This document shows, one piece after another, positions 35,754-49,205 of a stretch of DNA of 64,000 bases. Each line of letters starts with the position of its first letter. Positions within the stretch are counted from its first letter, which is position 1. The DNA is from Raphanus sativus (lineage: Eukaryota; Streptophyta; Magnoliopsida; Brassicales; Brassicaceae). The stretch spans positions 30,975,288 to 31,039,287 of the forward strand of contig NC_079519.1 in the NCBI RefSeq assembly GCF_000801105.2, in the 5' to 3' direction. A program made the translations under genes and the position numbers. The notes below the pieces were generated by a model. It was not told where the DNA came from, searched no databases, and was given only the letters and a program-made list of their open reading frames with translations.

Positions 35754-38463
35754 CTAAAAGAGCAAAAAAAGGACGAAAGTGAAATACAGAATAGTGTAGT
35801 CCAACATAGGATGAGCCGCTTTTGAGTTAAGCTGCTGTGGGCCCCCATAGTAAAAGCATGTGTCGTTCAACTTCTCGCCTCGGTAGTACTCGGGGTGAGT
35901 TGCTCCTACGGTAAGATTTTGGAGCGGTTGAAACTCACTTTCAGTTAACGCTATTTTTAGATTGCGCATATATGCAACTTTCCCCCTTCCACTATCAGGA
36001 AAATACCCCGACCCCATTTGCGTTTTGGTGTGACGCCCATATTCGTTTTTGTTAGTGATCTCGCCTCCCCACTGTACTATCGCCGCGTAATCGGTTTGGA
36101 TAGTAAAAAGAGAGGCTGGCCAGTATCCCACCGGCTCGAGTACATTGCGGCCAATTATGATGCCTAGCCACCAACTCTTAGATTTTGTATCCTGCATGTT
36201 ATTTGTTTATTTTTTGGTTAGAAAATATATATATATACGATCTCTGAAACACTGAAATTAAATATATACAATAAAACGATAATTATATTAAAAATTGGAC
36301 CTTCCATATTCTGATAGTCAAATCGACTTGATCTCCTCCTAAGATAGATGTTTGAGATATTGCACCTTCCACCATAATTTCTTTACTAGTTTGTACGAAA
36401 CCGCCAGTACGAAGATTGTAACCTCCGGTCAAGTTGTACGCGTCCGTCTACAACATAAAAACAAGTAAACATTTAAATCTATGATTGACTGAACTTTTGC
36501 ATTCTTTTTATCATGGCTCAGATCATATTATAAATTTTACGAAGCAACTAGTTAATACTTTTAAAAAGTACTTATGATATCAGAAAATGAAATCGAACAA
36601 AACTAAACGTACGGTCCAAAAAATGAAGAGTCTGGGCTGGGAGTCATTATAAAAGTCTGGATAAACCTGTTTAGTAAGAATAAAAAATACAGGTTAAATA
36701 ATAGACTAGAACAATTAAAACTATAAATAATTGGTTGTTATATTGTTTGTTTTAGTTAAACCTGTCGGCAAAAAAAAAAAATTAAACCTACCTGCCAACC
36801 GGCCTCTATACTGTTTAGGTCACGATCATCGTAAGAACCGGATGTTAGCCAGATTTGCCCCAGACTGAATTCATTAAAGCCTTCTATTACGGGATGCCAC
36901 ACGTTCATCGTCACCTCTGTTCCGTAGATTTTGGGTTTGTTTTCCATAGCACCTATTACATACTGATAAAAGCTATACATGTATTAGAAAAAGTAAAAAA
37001 TTATGCATTCGATTTTTTTTTCAGTGTAGAATAGATTAAGTCACGGTTTTCGGGTTTGAAAATTCAACTCCTAATATGACTACATTTTACATTACACTAG
37101 GTTTTGGACCTTAAAACTATAGTAAATATTAAAACAATTAAATTATAAAAGTAAAACTCTGTGGGCTGCGGCCCTCTTTGTCTTCTTCTAATGGGCTTTT
37201 ATTATGTAACTAGGCTCGATTTGTTACCATGGTTGGTTTATATATCCGTTATTTATGAAGAAATAGGGTTAACAGAAACTAGGCCTTCTGTTTACTGTAC
37301 TTTCTTTGTTTAATAAAGGATTGTTGATAGTGAAATTTGAACCACGCCCTTTCAGACCATAACCTTTAACTAATTCTGATTACTATACTTTTTTTTTGGT
37401 AATCTATATATTATATTATATTTTAATAATTATTCAGTTATTATTAAATGCTCTCAATATTTTAAATGTATGTTAATATCATAGGTTTTCAGTATTATAG
37501 TTGTATATTTCTATATATTTAAAATAATATAAAATTTTAATAATTTCAGTCTTGGTTCGGAACTTCAGATATTATGGTGTATATATATTATCTTGCATAG
37601 TTCACTTTGTATTTAAATATTACTCGTGATTAAATTGTAACTCCTCCCATTTCTGTTTGTATTTTGTTTTAAAGCTTGCTTGCTTCTTGTACCCGTTTAT
37701 TAATCAATATATGAAAACCATTTTTCAGAAAAAAAATTGTAACTCTTAGTATTAATTAATAACTAAGGCGCACACATGTTACAAAAAAGAAACTAAGGCG
37801 CATAAAAAAGTAGCTACGTACCTCGTGACTTTTGGTCCTCTCACTGATGACGCTGGAGCTTGAAGTTCCGTTATGCTTCGAAGCAACCCGTCGAATTGGT
37901 ATTGATCCCTCCGGACATCTTCTTCCGGATTGGTGCCAGACTTGCAAATTGTAGCCCATTTGCGCTTCGTTTACGAACATATTTGGTACGTGTGTGGGTG
38001 GTTCCTTTAACATTGTTTATAAACACACAAAAAATATTACTAGATTTACCCCCGAATATAATAAGTTGATCATATGGGATTTACAGCGTAAGAATTGAAA
38101 ATACGTCTTTGAAATTATGTAAATAAAGATGTTTGAAAAAAAAGATTTTAAAACAGTTTCAAAACAAGTCAAAAGGGAAAAGGAAGAAAAGTAAATACCT
38201 GAAGTTTGTGGTTCTTCAGAAGGGGATGCTGAAACGCCGGTTGATTTTCTCTGAGCACGCAGTCAACGATGTCTCCGTCCGGGCTCTTTGAATATCAGGA
38301 AAATAAAAATTGAATTTGTTAGTAAAGTTTCAATAATATTCAGGTATAATACTAAGAAGCATACCTGGATTGTCAAGAGAGGTGGGCTTGAGCCTCCAAC
38401 TTCAGCAGTCAGGAGAAGAAGCCATAAGAAAATAACCCATTCTGCTCCATTAGCGTTCACCAT
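35754..38463 (-). CDS. Neprosin-domain (DUF239) secreted protein
   Basis: Seven exons on the minus strand: 38463-38365, 38285-38199, 38004-37822, 36962-36792, 36666-36613, 36447-36301 and 36191-35754. All junctions are in frame and give 392 residues. A signal peptide ([13 protein letters not shown]) is followed by the N-terminal activation-domain region ([18 protein letters not shown]) and the neprosin domain ([25 protein letters not shown]-type [40 protein letters not shown]). The Glu in IEAGWQ and the Glu in WGGEI match the two catalytic glutamates of neprosin peptidases as I know the family. Most members end soon after CFYYGGPG. This one continues about 27 residues and ends in a hydrophobic stretch ([11 protein letters not shown]), perhaps a GPI-anchor signal or membrane tail. 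Substrate unknown. Confidence 0.87.
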
Positions 38464-40269
38464 CTCTTTAGTCTTGTTTTTTCTAAATTCTCACGACTAT
38501 GAAGGGGTTGAGACTTGAGAGTGCAATGTATTGAAATGATGGTTACGTCGACCAACCCTATGTATATATATAAAAAAGTTCCAAGTTACGGAAGATATAT
38601 GGATATAGAGAAAATGAAAATAAATAAAAAGAACGTCCATATAAGAATGTATTTCGAAACCCGAGTTTTCTCTATTTTGGAACATCCCAAAATGGAAACC
38701 TACGAACAAAGTTCACGATATGTACTTAGGTGGGCAACCACGTCCGCGTTCATGCTTTATTATTATATTTTATTTTATTTTATTATAAATGTATAACATG
38801 CTTTATTCTTTCTCCAGACAGTTGTATGTTTTGTTACATCTCTTTAGTCTTTATTATATAGAGTGATATAGTTCAATATGCATAGATACGCAGTTTAACT
38901 ACCTGATATTTATACGGTTCAAACAGAATAAATTAAAATTAAATGATATGCGCTCATAATTTGTCACGAACTTTGTAAACACTGATATATATATATCACA
39001 AAACATAAACTTTGTTTAAAGAAAACATAAACTTTGTTTCCCTTTAAATTATTTTGGGAATACTGCTAGATTGTTATGATAATAAGAAATTCAATTTATA
39101 TTTTTGGGTAAAAGTGATAAACATATAGAAATAATACAGTAATATTCATCGGTATGGATCTTTAGTTATTAAGGTTGAGTTTGTGTTTGAAATAAAGATA
39201 AACTATATAGGTGATAGTTGAGTTATACAGAATCCCAATATTTTGTATAACTAACTGAGATTTTTGTAAAAACAATGAGCAGCTTTGTACGTATATAATA
39301 CATTTGTATTCCACTTATTTTTATTTTCATATTGTAAAATCTAAGAATGTCAATAAATCATAAGATTTATAACTTCATAAGTGATTATTTAATTAATAAA
39401 TATACTTGGTTCTTTTTGAATAAGCTGATATAGCTTCTTGACGCAACATTTACATTTGAGAGGGGGCATTAATTATTTTAGTAGGGAGCTCAATAATTTG
39501 TTAGTTTTCCTTCTAAGTTCTGTTGATTCAGTTTATCGATGAGATCGAATAAACTCTAATCAAACTAAATGACGAAGCCTATAAGCTAAAGATTTTTAAA
39601 AATATTATTTTTATCTGTCAAAGAACCAATATCAGAATCCACGATTGTCAAGTATGGGATAGATGAATGCATACCTATGCAATATACCAAAGACGTATTA
39701 TCTACTGTAATGCTATAACGATATTTAAATGGTCCACCCACCAAAAATGTAGAAAAACGAGTGCGAGTAAACAGTGTAGAGAACATAGGAGGTGTGTGGT
39801 CCAGTGAAGGGAAAATCATTGTTGAAAACTTTGCAAAAGAGGCACAATTCTATAACACCATATATCAAAACAATATAGATAGCCCGAAAATGGAAGGCCA
39901 AGACAAAGGATTAAATTTACGGCATATAATTTAATATGTACGTTTGAAATGTTGACAGTAAGAATATATTACATTCTTCTATATGAGATTATATCAAGTC
40001 CGAACATGATATTAATTGCAGTTACGAAAAAAAATAATACCAAAGACGCATTATCTAGTGTAGTGCTATAACGATATTTAATATGGTCCATCCGCCAAAT
40101 ACATAGAAAACGAGTGTGATCAAACAATGTACAGAATATAAGAGATGTGCGGTCCAGTGAAGGGAAAATAATTGTTGGAAACTTTTCGAAAGAGGTCTAT
40201 TCTTTCTTTTCTTTTCTCTAAAAAATAGGATCTATTCTTTCGAAGAAAAAAGAAGTTTCGTTTTAATGT
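38464..40269. other. Neprosin gene upstream region and gene-free stretch
   Basis: A TATA-like TATATATA near 38563-38571 lies about 100 bp before the neprosin start (minus strand). The rest is AT-rich and gene-free and contains the pair of 160-bp repeats listed separately. Confidence 0.45.
39684..40195. repeat. Pair of about 160-bp direct repeats
   Basis: Copies lie at 39684-39842 and 40035-40195. Both run from ATACCAAAGACG through GCTATAACGATATTTAA, TGGTCCA and GGTCCAGTGAAGGGAAAAT to GAAACTTT-like ends, roughly 80 percent alike by eye. No coding function was recognised. Confidence 0.8.
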
Positions 40270-41577
40270 TTTTTTAATAAACAAAATTAGGACTTCTTAA
40301 AATGTTAGGATGTGGCCAGAAAGTTATGATTTTACGTATGCGTTACATTCACTCACCTATGTGTTATATATTAAACTAAAGTAAGTTTACACACCATATA
40401 TAGACTACCTAATTATAATAAAAATTTCCAAAAATGAATTATGCAATAAAACAGCACATGCTCGCTCAGGCCGGCATAATGTATATAAATAATACAGTGT
40501 TACCAATATTTCTTTTATCCGTTTCTGGGCCATCCCAAAATGGAAACGGGAATTGGCAAAAAAAAATGGAAACGGGAAACCTTTCACCAAAAGTGGCAAC
40601 CATTTCCAACGCTCTTTCCTTAACTATTTTGTTTACTGAGTTCCACTTTAATTGTTTTTTCTTTAGCAACTAATTGTTTTAAATGGATTACAACTCTGTA
40701 TCATGGCAGACGAAATCAATATACTATACTAAAAGCTAAATAAGCTTCATAGATAGTGTGTCCACGTCACTCTTTTAATTCCCACCAATGGGAGCTAAGC
40801 ATACATCCACGTCACCAATTATTTGCCTCTGATGGGCTTGAACCAAATTCGGTCTCTGGGTTTCGAAATCTTCGCCGGTTCCGTTTCCTTAACGCGGAGA
40901 CGATGAATCCTCACACAACTCCACTTCCTCTGCAATCAGTTCTCCCAAATCAAACAATAATGGATTCATTTCAACTTTCTACCTCTTTATTTCTTTATAA
41001 ATCTCTTTTTTTCTCGGATACTCTCTTCTTCTCTGATTCCGACGATGAATTCACACCAAAGAGCCAGGGCGACGTCCCGACTTTCCCTAGCTGATATGAA
41101 AACTTCTCGACAACGACATATGTTGTCAGACGTCTTTTTCGTTTATGGTTAACTGTATGGCTCTTCTCTATCTGTTTCTGACATCTTCTTTACACATTTT
41201 ACAGTTCAGAATTGAAATCTTAACAATCAGAATTGACATCTATTTGTAGTTAACTTATCTGGGATGATCTGTGCTAAGCTGTGCAGGATTATCATTTACT
41301 TACCAGCTCATGTATCTACTGGATGCTACTGGATTTTATTCCCTCGGGCTTCAAGCTCTTGGGGTTCGAGTTGTCGAGCTACAGGGCAAGAACTGGTATC
41401 CACTTCTTCTTCTTTTTTCTTTCATGAAATTTATCCTCTGTATGATTGGTGTTAATGAACGCTCTTTAAATCGCACGTCGTATTCAGGTGATATGATTGT
41501 GTTAATTTCAGCTCTGTTTCCACGTTTTGATCGGTTGTGTAGTGAATTATTTTGTCAGTGATGTGCTGTTTGGTTTA

Positions 41578-42107
41578 GGGGATTTGAAGAGAAGGGTGAC
41601 AGGATTTAAACCAACACCGATCTTTGTAGTCGTAAGGCATTAGAAATTTTAAGATTGTGTTGGCATTTGTTTTAGTTGAGTTTGGCTCTTCGTGTTGTGA
41701 TTTTCTGCATTTCGTTGCAGATTCAAGAGCTTAAGCAGTTTCCATTCTCCCAGGTGAGCAATGGTTTGGATTACATTACATATCTAACTTTTAATTGACG
41801 GCAGTGGTTATTTTTGTAAAGATGTGTTGGTACTTCTAGGATACCTGGGAGCATGTTCGGATCAATGGAAAGGTTGAGGTCATTGATGCCTCAAATTCTG
41901 ACCAGACCAAGCTTCAGGTCGGAGATAAATAACTTAGTTTAACAACTCAAGAAGAAAGGAAGACTTTTTTTTTCCTGGTTGTGTTGATTTTGGTTTCTTG
42001 ATGTTGCTAAGGAGAAGGCTTCGTTTGCTAATTCTCTAAAGTCAAGGCTGATGTACATCTGTCCTGCGCCTGGTACTCCTTACAACAATGAGCAACCAAA
42101 TCAAGAA
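41578..42107 (+). pseudogene. Captured fragment of a pyridoxamine-phosphate-oxidase-like gene
   Basis: Four exon pieces with introns kept: about 41578-41632 (GFEEKGDRI, a stop, then TNTDL), 41721-41753 (IQELKQFPFSQ), 41840-41918 (DTWEHVRINGKVEVIDAS) and 42012-42107 (ASFANSLKSRLMYICPAPGT). These match, from memory, plant PNP-oxidase-like proteins of the At2g46580 type. The in-frame stop and the missing N- and C-termini make it non-functional. Retained introns show capture as DNA. An unassigned frame upstream (41271-41400, with LMYLLDATGFYSLGLQALGV) may be another captured piece. Confidence 0.7.
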
Positions 42108-42232
42108 GGTAAGTTAGACCCACGAGGTACCCACTTTTAATCAACATCTTAATATTAATAATAGTAAGTGTATTGTATTTTTTATATTTATGAATATTAT
42201 TCTGATTAGTCGAAACGGTGTCTTTACCAGGT

Positions 42233-42660
42233 CACTGAAGCTTGCTATAGAAAGCTAGAAGAAAGTAGAGAGGCAGAGCAAGAGCGAATTGTGAGGCTGG
42301 AGCAAAAACATGCAGACATTCTCCAGCTATAAGCTAACGAAGCAAAGAGGAGGCTGATTGGTGGATTATTTGTAAAAACGTGGACAGTATTCAAACTCTA
42401 GATGCAAATCTGTTTCATTACTTGATTTGCTAACGCCACTGTCAGTTTATTTCTTACCTCCATCACCTTATCTCTTAAGAGTTGCACATATTTTTTTTCC
42501 TCTAAAAAAACAAATGCTTATCATTCATTGTTCCTAATATTGACCATTCTCTTCTATTTTTCTTTGGTTCAGGTATGTGCAGGTTGCAGAGTTTAAACAC
42601 CCCCTCCGTGTTAAGCTAACACCAAAGAAGAAAACTTGTGCTTCCAAAAGAATTTGATAC
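42233..42660 (+). pseudogene. Unidentified captured exon fragments
   Basis: An acceptor-like CAG is followed by a frame reading TEACYRKLEESREAEQERI and LEQKHADILQL before a stop, a charged coiled-coil-like piece. A further piece near 42573-42655 reads VAEFKHPLRVKLTPKKK. I do not recognise the source genes. Confidence 0.4.
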
Positions 42661-42714
42661 TACAACCGCTCCGTGTTTGTGCACCAGTATTGGAAGGATT
42701 CTAGGTCAGTCTTA

Positions 42715-43024
42715 TATGTTTTCTCCATCGAAATTATGCATTGGTGGCACAAAGTACATGGTAATCCAATGAGAGTCAGATGCTGTCATTCGAGGGAAGA
42801 AGATAACATGACTGATTCTGATGAATTTCTTGCTTTTTTGGTATAGAACTTGTGCCTTTTTGTTCCAAGGCAGTTGTTTTTAATGAATCAGTGTTATTTT
42901 TTGCTTTACGTTGTAGGGATCTGGTGGTGTTACAATCAAAAAGACCACCCAACCTTTGGTATCTTCTGTGACAATATGGTTGTAAAGAGGCTTGGTGACT
43001 ACCTGATTGAATCAGGGCTCTTGA
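42715..43024 (+). pseudogene. Captured profilin fragment
   Basis: One piece reads IGGTKYMVIQ, a stop, then ESDAVIRGKK. After an intron with a normal TTGTAG acceptor the next reads GSGGVTIKK, then with a deletion and frame change DNMVV, RLGDYLIESGL. This is the C-terminal half of plant profilin, the actin-monomer-binding protein. The stop, a frameshift and the lost central segment make it non-functional. Confidence 0.8.
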
Positions 43025-46000
43025 AACTTAAGTTGCTGCTATGTTCATGTCGCCCATATGTCTTCATATTGGAAAGAAAAATATTTTTATTAATTCATGG
43101 CAGTATCGTACCATAGCTTTTTATAGACTTTATGATTAGTTTGTGAGATAAATTTTTCTGTGAGTTGCAATAAAAGATTGATTCACAAGAACATAGACAC
43201 ATGTAATTACATTACAACTAACAAGTATCTATATATACATCAATCCCACTGAAGGAACAAAACAAAATCTTAAATATACCAATTTCCAGACAAAACCATT
43301 AACGAACATATCTTATTTTTTTTCCTCCTGATATTGTTCCACACATTCACGCTCAAAGCATGTCAAAATATGTAAAAATGTTATGCACTATAATAAATTC
43401 GATAATTAAATTAAAATGTTTAACAAAATAAAAGTTTTAAAAACATTAATTAGACATTTGGTCTACAAAATTTACCTATTTCTAAAGTACCTATAAATAA
43501 TAATATAATTTTTTTCATAGATTACATTTCTAAAACAAAATTAAAAAAAAAAAACAGATAACTGCAGTTTTGTTCTTTTTACCCAACTAATTTATAATCG
43601 CAGAAAGCTAAATTTAGAAATTATTTTGTAAAATTAACGTTTTGGTCAAAGTTAACTTATAACTAAAACAAATTTATAAGAGACAATCCGCGCGTAGCGC
43701 GGACAAGAAATCTAGTATAGTAGATAATAACAAATTATAAGTATTCATGTACAGTTTTTTTTTTTTTTTGGTAGGAAGTATTCATGTACAGTTTGGATTC
43801 TCATTAGTAGTCTGCATAAAAATATGAAATAAACTTATACAGTCCATTTAAACAAAACAAAAAAACTTATACAGTCCTTTGCAAATTAAAAGACTTTTTT
43901 TTTGACAAACTTTTGCAAATTAAAAGAGTTACGCACGCATATGTTTTCTACGAACTGGATTCATAATCATTCGATCATTAACAACTTCATTATGGTGAAA
44001 TATAATACAACTTATTCATGTAAGGACTCCTGTATTCTCCTTTTTCTTTTGTAGTGGTATGACTAGATCATTCTCTAATTAGAACTCTCTTTTCTGTCAA
44101 AGCAAACACAATTCTTTGGGTTTAATTAGGTGTTAATTAGCACGTTTCAGAAAAAAAAGTTGGTGTTTGCTTGATTACCATGTTATGAAACACGCTTGTC
44201 TGCGTAATATGCAAATTCTTAGTGTATATTTTGAGAATCTACACATTGGTTATGAATTCAATAATCACAAAACAATCTAAATGATGTAAGTAAACAAAAT
44301 GACTGGTACATGTTATAATATATAATGCGTATCCATAACTTTTTTAAAGAAAATTTGGAATTAATTAGGAGTTTTAATTTGAGTTTTTCTTCGGTTTCAT
44401 TTCTTTATACATACCATTATATTAAAGTCTGATCATTTTCAAACCTAAACGTCTGTAAAAGAAATCCAAATTACTTTGTTATATTTTGTGCAGAATTATT
44501 TGACATCATACCAACCAAGCTAGCAAAGATTTGAACCTTTTCAAAAATTAATATGTACTGGAAAATAGTTTTGCATCTATTTTAGGGATATTTCATGAGG
44601 TGTGAGTAATACAAATCATTCAGAAAGAATCACTACTGTTGTTTGGAATCTATAGATATATGTCAGAACACGGAATACAAACAAAATAGTTTTGGCGTTT
44701 TGCAAATTCACGTTTCGATAAACATTTCTTTAATCTAGTTAGTTTTATTATATGATTTGCAATCGATATCAAATAAAAAGTAAATAACAAGGTAACGGTA
44801 AAATAAAAAAAAACAAGGTAACGGGAGTTCATATCAATTTACTTACATGGTCCAAATAATTACAAAAGCATACTTCACATTGGTTTTAAGAAAATGATAA
44901 GGCATATGAGTCTAATATCACTAGTTAGTAGTTAGTATTAGATCAAAAGTCAGACAAGTAGAAAGTACAGAATGTGCACTTTCAATCAATTTATTTCACT
45001 CCTCTCTTTCTTCAGTTGTCATATATTTATTTTGATTTAGCCATTGTGTTATTCAATTTTAGTTTTAGTCAACTAAATCCAAACTACTTCTAAAATTATT
45101 GATGACATAAAGTTATGAGAATTTTCTTTAATATGCAGCAGAAGAGCTGTTATAGAAAAATTTGATTTATAAAATGTGCCAAAAATGATTTATATGCTAA
45201 TTAGTGATAATATAACTTACTGTTGTCATAACAATTTTATGTTTTTGCAAGAATATCAATGCTGTAGCCTGGATATTGTGGTTTCTTTTCATTTTTTCCC
45301 CATTACATCTTATGTGTGATTATCACAAGAAATTTTCTTACGTGTAAGTTATACTTTGCTTGCGTTTATAGTTATTGGCGCAACCCTTTTTAAAATCGAT
45401 GAAATCATCACTAGCGGAGCTTTTTAATGGCTATGTTCAAAAAAATTCTTTTAGGGTTTGTGCATAGTACTTAAAGGGGAATTAGGTACAGAATATCCTG
45501 CCATATAGAAGATTAGACAAAAAGAAAATTTTTAAAAATACTAAAATTAAAAACCTCTAAAACGTAAGAGGACAAATGATTTATTGGTTACAGTAAAATT
45601 CGGTACAAAAAAAAGAAATCGGAATTGACCGGTAACAAGCATAAAAACTAGAAAGAATGACATCGATCGTCCCGGATCTTGACATCTTGCTCACCGTCCT
45701 TAAGTACTCTGCTATTAAAAATATATTACTTTTTAAGATTTCTTTGGTAAATTTTTTTAAGAGGTTGGTGATGTGGTTCAGAGAGTTATGATTTTACTTA
45801 TACCTTATATTTATTTTAGTGCTATATATCAATTTTAAGCTAAAGTAAGTTTATACCATATATATAGACTACCTAATCTTCAGTTTAAAAGACTACCTGA
45901 TTTTAATTTTAATTTTCCAGTACTGAATTATACAATAACACATCACAGTACTGAATTTGAATTATGCAAAAAATTTCAAAAAAATCACAGGCGCCTCAGG

Positions 46001-46100
46001 CTGGCTTATAATCATGTATATAATTAAATAATATTACTAATATTTATTTTATCTATTTCTAGGACATCTCAAAATGGAAAGGAAAACCCTTGACCAAAGT

Positions 46101-46235
<135 letters not shown>

Positions 46236-47500
46236 TCTACTGAGTTTCATATTGTTTTGTTTAGTAGATTTGGACTCTGTACTATGGCAGACTAAAAATA
46301 TAGTAGATACTAACAAACTATAGTAGATATGAAAAACTTTTTGTTCAAAAAAAAAATGAAAAACTTATACTATCCTTTGCAAATGAAAAAATTACACACG
46401 CATATGTTTTTTTCTTCTACACACTCGATTCATAATCATTCCATCATTGGCAACTTTATTATGGTGAAATATAACACAACTTGTTCTTGTAAGGACTCCC
46501 ATATACATTTCCTTACTTTTTCTTTTGTAGTGGAATAACTAGATCATTCCCTCATTACAACTCTCATTTCGTTGTGTATATATATTTTATATCCAACTTG
46601 GACTAAATCGGAGTATTACTTTGTATTTTTGTCTTCGGTTGCATTTCTTTTATATATATACCATTATAGAAAAGTCTTAACATTTTCGACCTAGAACGTC
46701 TGTAAAAGAAACCCAAATTCACAAAACATATATTTTATGTTTTGTGCGGAAGTTGACATCATAACCAGGTTTATAAAAACCATTTGCATTTAACTTTTTC
46801 AAAAAGTAATCGCTGGAAATAGTTTTACATCTACTTTATGTTTTTCGTGAGATGTGAATATTATAAATCATTCACAAATAATCGCTGTTTTGGTTTGGAA
46901 TTTATAGGGTATAGAATAACAACTTATACTAACAAAAACAAAATTTTAGTCTAACAATCACCGACTCTGAAAACCTGTGGTCCTGTAGATCTTTATTTTC
47001 TTGTAATCTTACATTTAAATTTATGATTTTTTTTAGAACTAAATTTATGATTTTTTTCAGTTTCAAAAAGAAAGAAATAGTTAAACATGCTCTTCTTCTT
47101 CTTTTTGTTTGTCGGCCGCTAAACATGTCCTTAAAGACTTTATCTAAAAAGGTCTTACGAAAGATAAAACATGGAAAATTTGTAACGGCCTGCTTATATA
47201 TTATACACGGACATTTTGAAGAAAAGAAAAATGGATAAGATTATTTATATCAGGTTATATATCTCTTCAACATGTCAACAACGAATATTACTAAATAAAA
47301 ACTAATCTATATCAAAAAAAAAATTAACGTAAAAATTATAATTCCCACGATCCGGATAAGATAAGGGTTTGCGTTTTATAACTTCACGTTTAGGTATAAA
47401 AGGCCCTTTTTCAAAAAAAAAAAAAATACACGTTTAGGTTAACATTTTGTTTGTTTTGTTATTTGTTCCCACTACCAAAGAAAAAGGAAATAGGAAGGTA

Positions 47501-48538
47501 TTTTTTTTGGTCCATCACACAGGGAGCGTTAAAAGACATCTGGACTACCAAGACATCACCAAAGCTAAAAGTTTTTCTTTGGTCCATCACACAGGAGCGT
47601 TACTAATAGGAGAAAGTCTACAGAAGCGTGGGATTCTTACCAATGTCTCTTGCCCCCATTGCAAAGGAATTGAAACGACAATGCATCTCTTCTTCAACTG
47701 TCCCTTCGCGAAGCAAGTGTGGAGCCAAATCCCCTTTTTCAACCCAGTTCACCTAGCTGAGGATTTGGACTTCAAGACAGCACTGGTGAGGCTGAGATTA
47801 AGCATATGCCTCCCTCCAACTGGTCTCAAGAATCCCATCATCTCTTGGGTTTGTTGGTCACTATGGCTTGCAAGAAACAAACTTATCTTCGAGCAGTTTC
47901 ATCAATCAGCTGCTGAAGTAGCCACAAGAAGCATAACCGCCGCAAGAGAATGGGATCAGGCTCAACCTCTCTCAAGGAAATCCAAGCAAGGCCTACCATT
48001 CGCAACTTCCCAGGAACGCCGAGCCAATACCCTATCGATCACCTCCACTCCAATCTTCTGCAAGACTGACGCAGCCTGGAACTCATCAACACGAAAGGCA
48101 GGAATCGCTTGCGTATTACACTGCCCCGACTCTCCATCTCCCGAATCGTTTTCCCTGCAGATCGACAACGTCGCATCCCCGCTCGTGGCAGAAGCCCTTG
48201 CTCTGCTCCAGGGTATCGAGAAGGCAATCAAATCGGAGATTACAAGCATAACTTTCCTCTCCGACTGCTCAACGCTCATCAGAGCAATCAACGGCAAGGC
48301 TCCGATGAAGGAGATCTACGGCGTTCTCACTGATATCGCCTTCCTCTCCTCCGCCTTTGCATGTATCTCTTTCAAGCACATCTCCCGTTCTCAGAACGAA
48401 GATGCTGACTCTCTAGCGAAATGGGCCCTTAAGGCCGACTCCTCTTCTGTTTCATCTTTTGATTTTTCTGTATTGGGCCGTTGGGCCTAGAACCTTTGCT
48501 TCTCCTTTAATTTAAAATCGCAGTTGTTCAAAAAAAAA
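47501..48538 (+). mobile_element. 5'-truncated L1-type LINE (3' end only)
   Basis: The fragment is flanked by an 8-bp target duplication GGAAGGTA (47493-47500 and 48539-48546) and ends in an A-rich tail. It codes for the C-terminal part of an L1 ORF2: a zinc-knuckle-like CPHCKGIETTMHLFFNC segment (zf-RVT) and an RNase H domain with CKTDAAWN, VAEALALLQGI, SDCSTLI and NEDADSLAKWA. The open frame runs to a TAG at 48488-48490. The first 90 bp contain a doubled TTTGGTCCATCACACAGG segment. Confidence 0.9.
47597..48490 (+). pseudogene. LINE ORF2 remnant: zf-RVT and RNase H domains
   Basis: About 297 residues remain, from ALLIGESLQKRGI to VLGRWA. Acidic RNase H residues are present (D in KTDAAWN, E in VAEALAL, D in LSDCSTL, D in NEDADSLA), so the domain looks intact, but the reverse transcriptase and endonuclease are gone. 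In plant L1 elements this domain degrades RNA in RNA-DNA hybrids. There is no sign that the host uses it. Confidence 0.85.
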
Positions 48539-49205
48539 GGAAGGTAATGGTAGTTCAAATATCAATTTGCTTACATGATTCAGTGGCCAAATAATTACAA
48601 AGTATATTCATTTCTTTTGGTTTATAAAAAATGATACGGCATTAGTCTAATTAACTTTCAACAGTTAGTATCAGATTTTAAAGTCAGAACAGTTGAAAAT
48701 AGAAAATGAGCACTTTCTATCAATTCATTTTACTTCTCTTTTTCTTCAGTTGTTGTATATTTTATTTTGATTTAGCCATTGCCTTTTTCGATTTTATTTT
48801 TCGTCAACCAACTCAATGCAAACTTACTCAAAATATTAACGACATAAAATTACGTGACAAAGCTAGAAAAAGTTCCATATAGTATCAAATAAAGTTGATA
48901 TACATGATGTGCCATCATTCGATGCGAATTAGTAATTATATAACTTATTGTTCGAGTGACAAACTTTAAGCTATTTGCAGTTTTACTTCCAAGAATATCA
49001 ATGCTGGCATGGATATTTTTAAATCTCTTGTGTGATTACTGATTATCACAAGAAAAATCTTACGTGTAAGAGTTATACTTAGCTTGCGTTTATGGTTATC
49101 GTGGTAATCCCTTTTAATCTAGTCGATGAAGTAGTCACTAGCTACTAGAACTTTTATGGTTTGTACTTTATATTAGGTACAAAGGATCTGGCCATTCAAA
49201 AGGTT

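Larger units (their letters stand above)
40716..43715 (+). mobile_element. Gene-capturing Helitron, about 3.0 kb
   Basis: The 5' end after an A is TCAATATACTATACTAAAAG. The 3' end has a hairpin CCGCGC/GCGCGG (43688-43702), ACAAGAAAT and CTAG (43712-43715), then T. The sister duplication copy has the unfilled site (ACTAAAAATATAGTAGATA near 46290), which confirms both ends. The interior carries intron-containing fragments of at least two cellular genes and no intact helicase. Confidence 0.92.
40270..45520. repeat. Local tandem duplication, copy A (with Helitron)
   Basis: Without its Helitron this block aligns with 45,735-49,205. Shared landmarks include GTTATGATTTTAC (40322 and 45784), ATATATAGACTACCTAAT, CAAAATGGAAA, CATGGCAGAC, ATTATGGTGAAATATAA (43989 and 46457), GTAAGGACTCC, AACTAGATCATTC-like pieces and TTATTTTGATTTAGCCATTG (45028 and 48761). 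No gene was recognised outside the Helitron. Confidence 0.85.
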
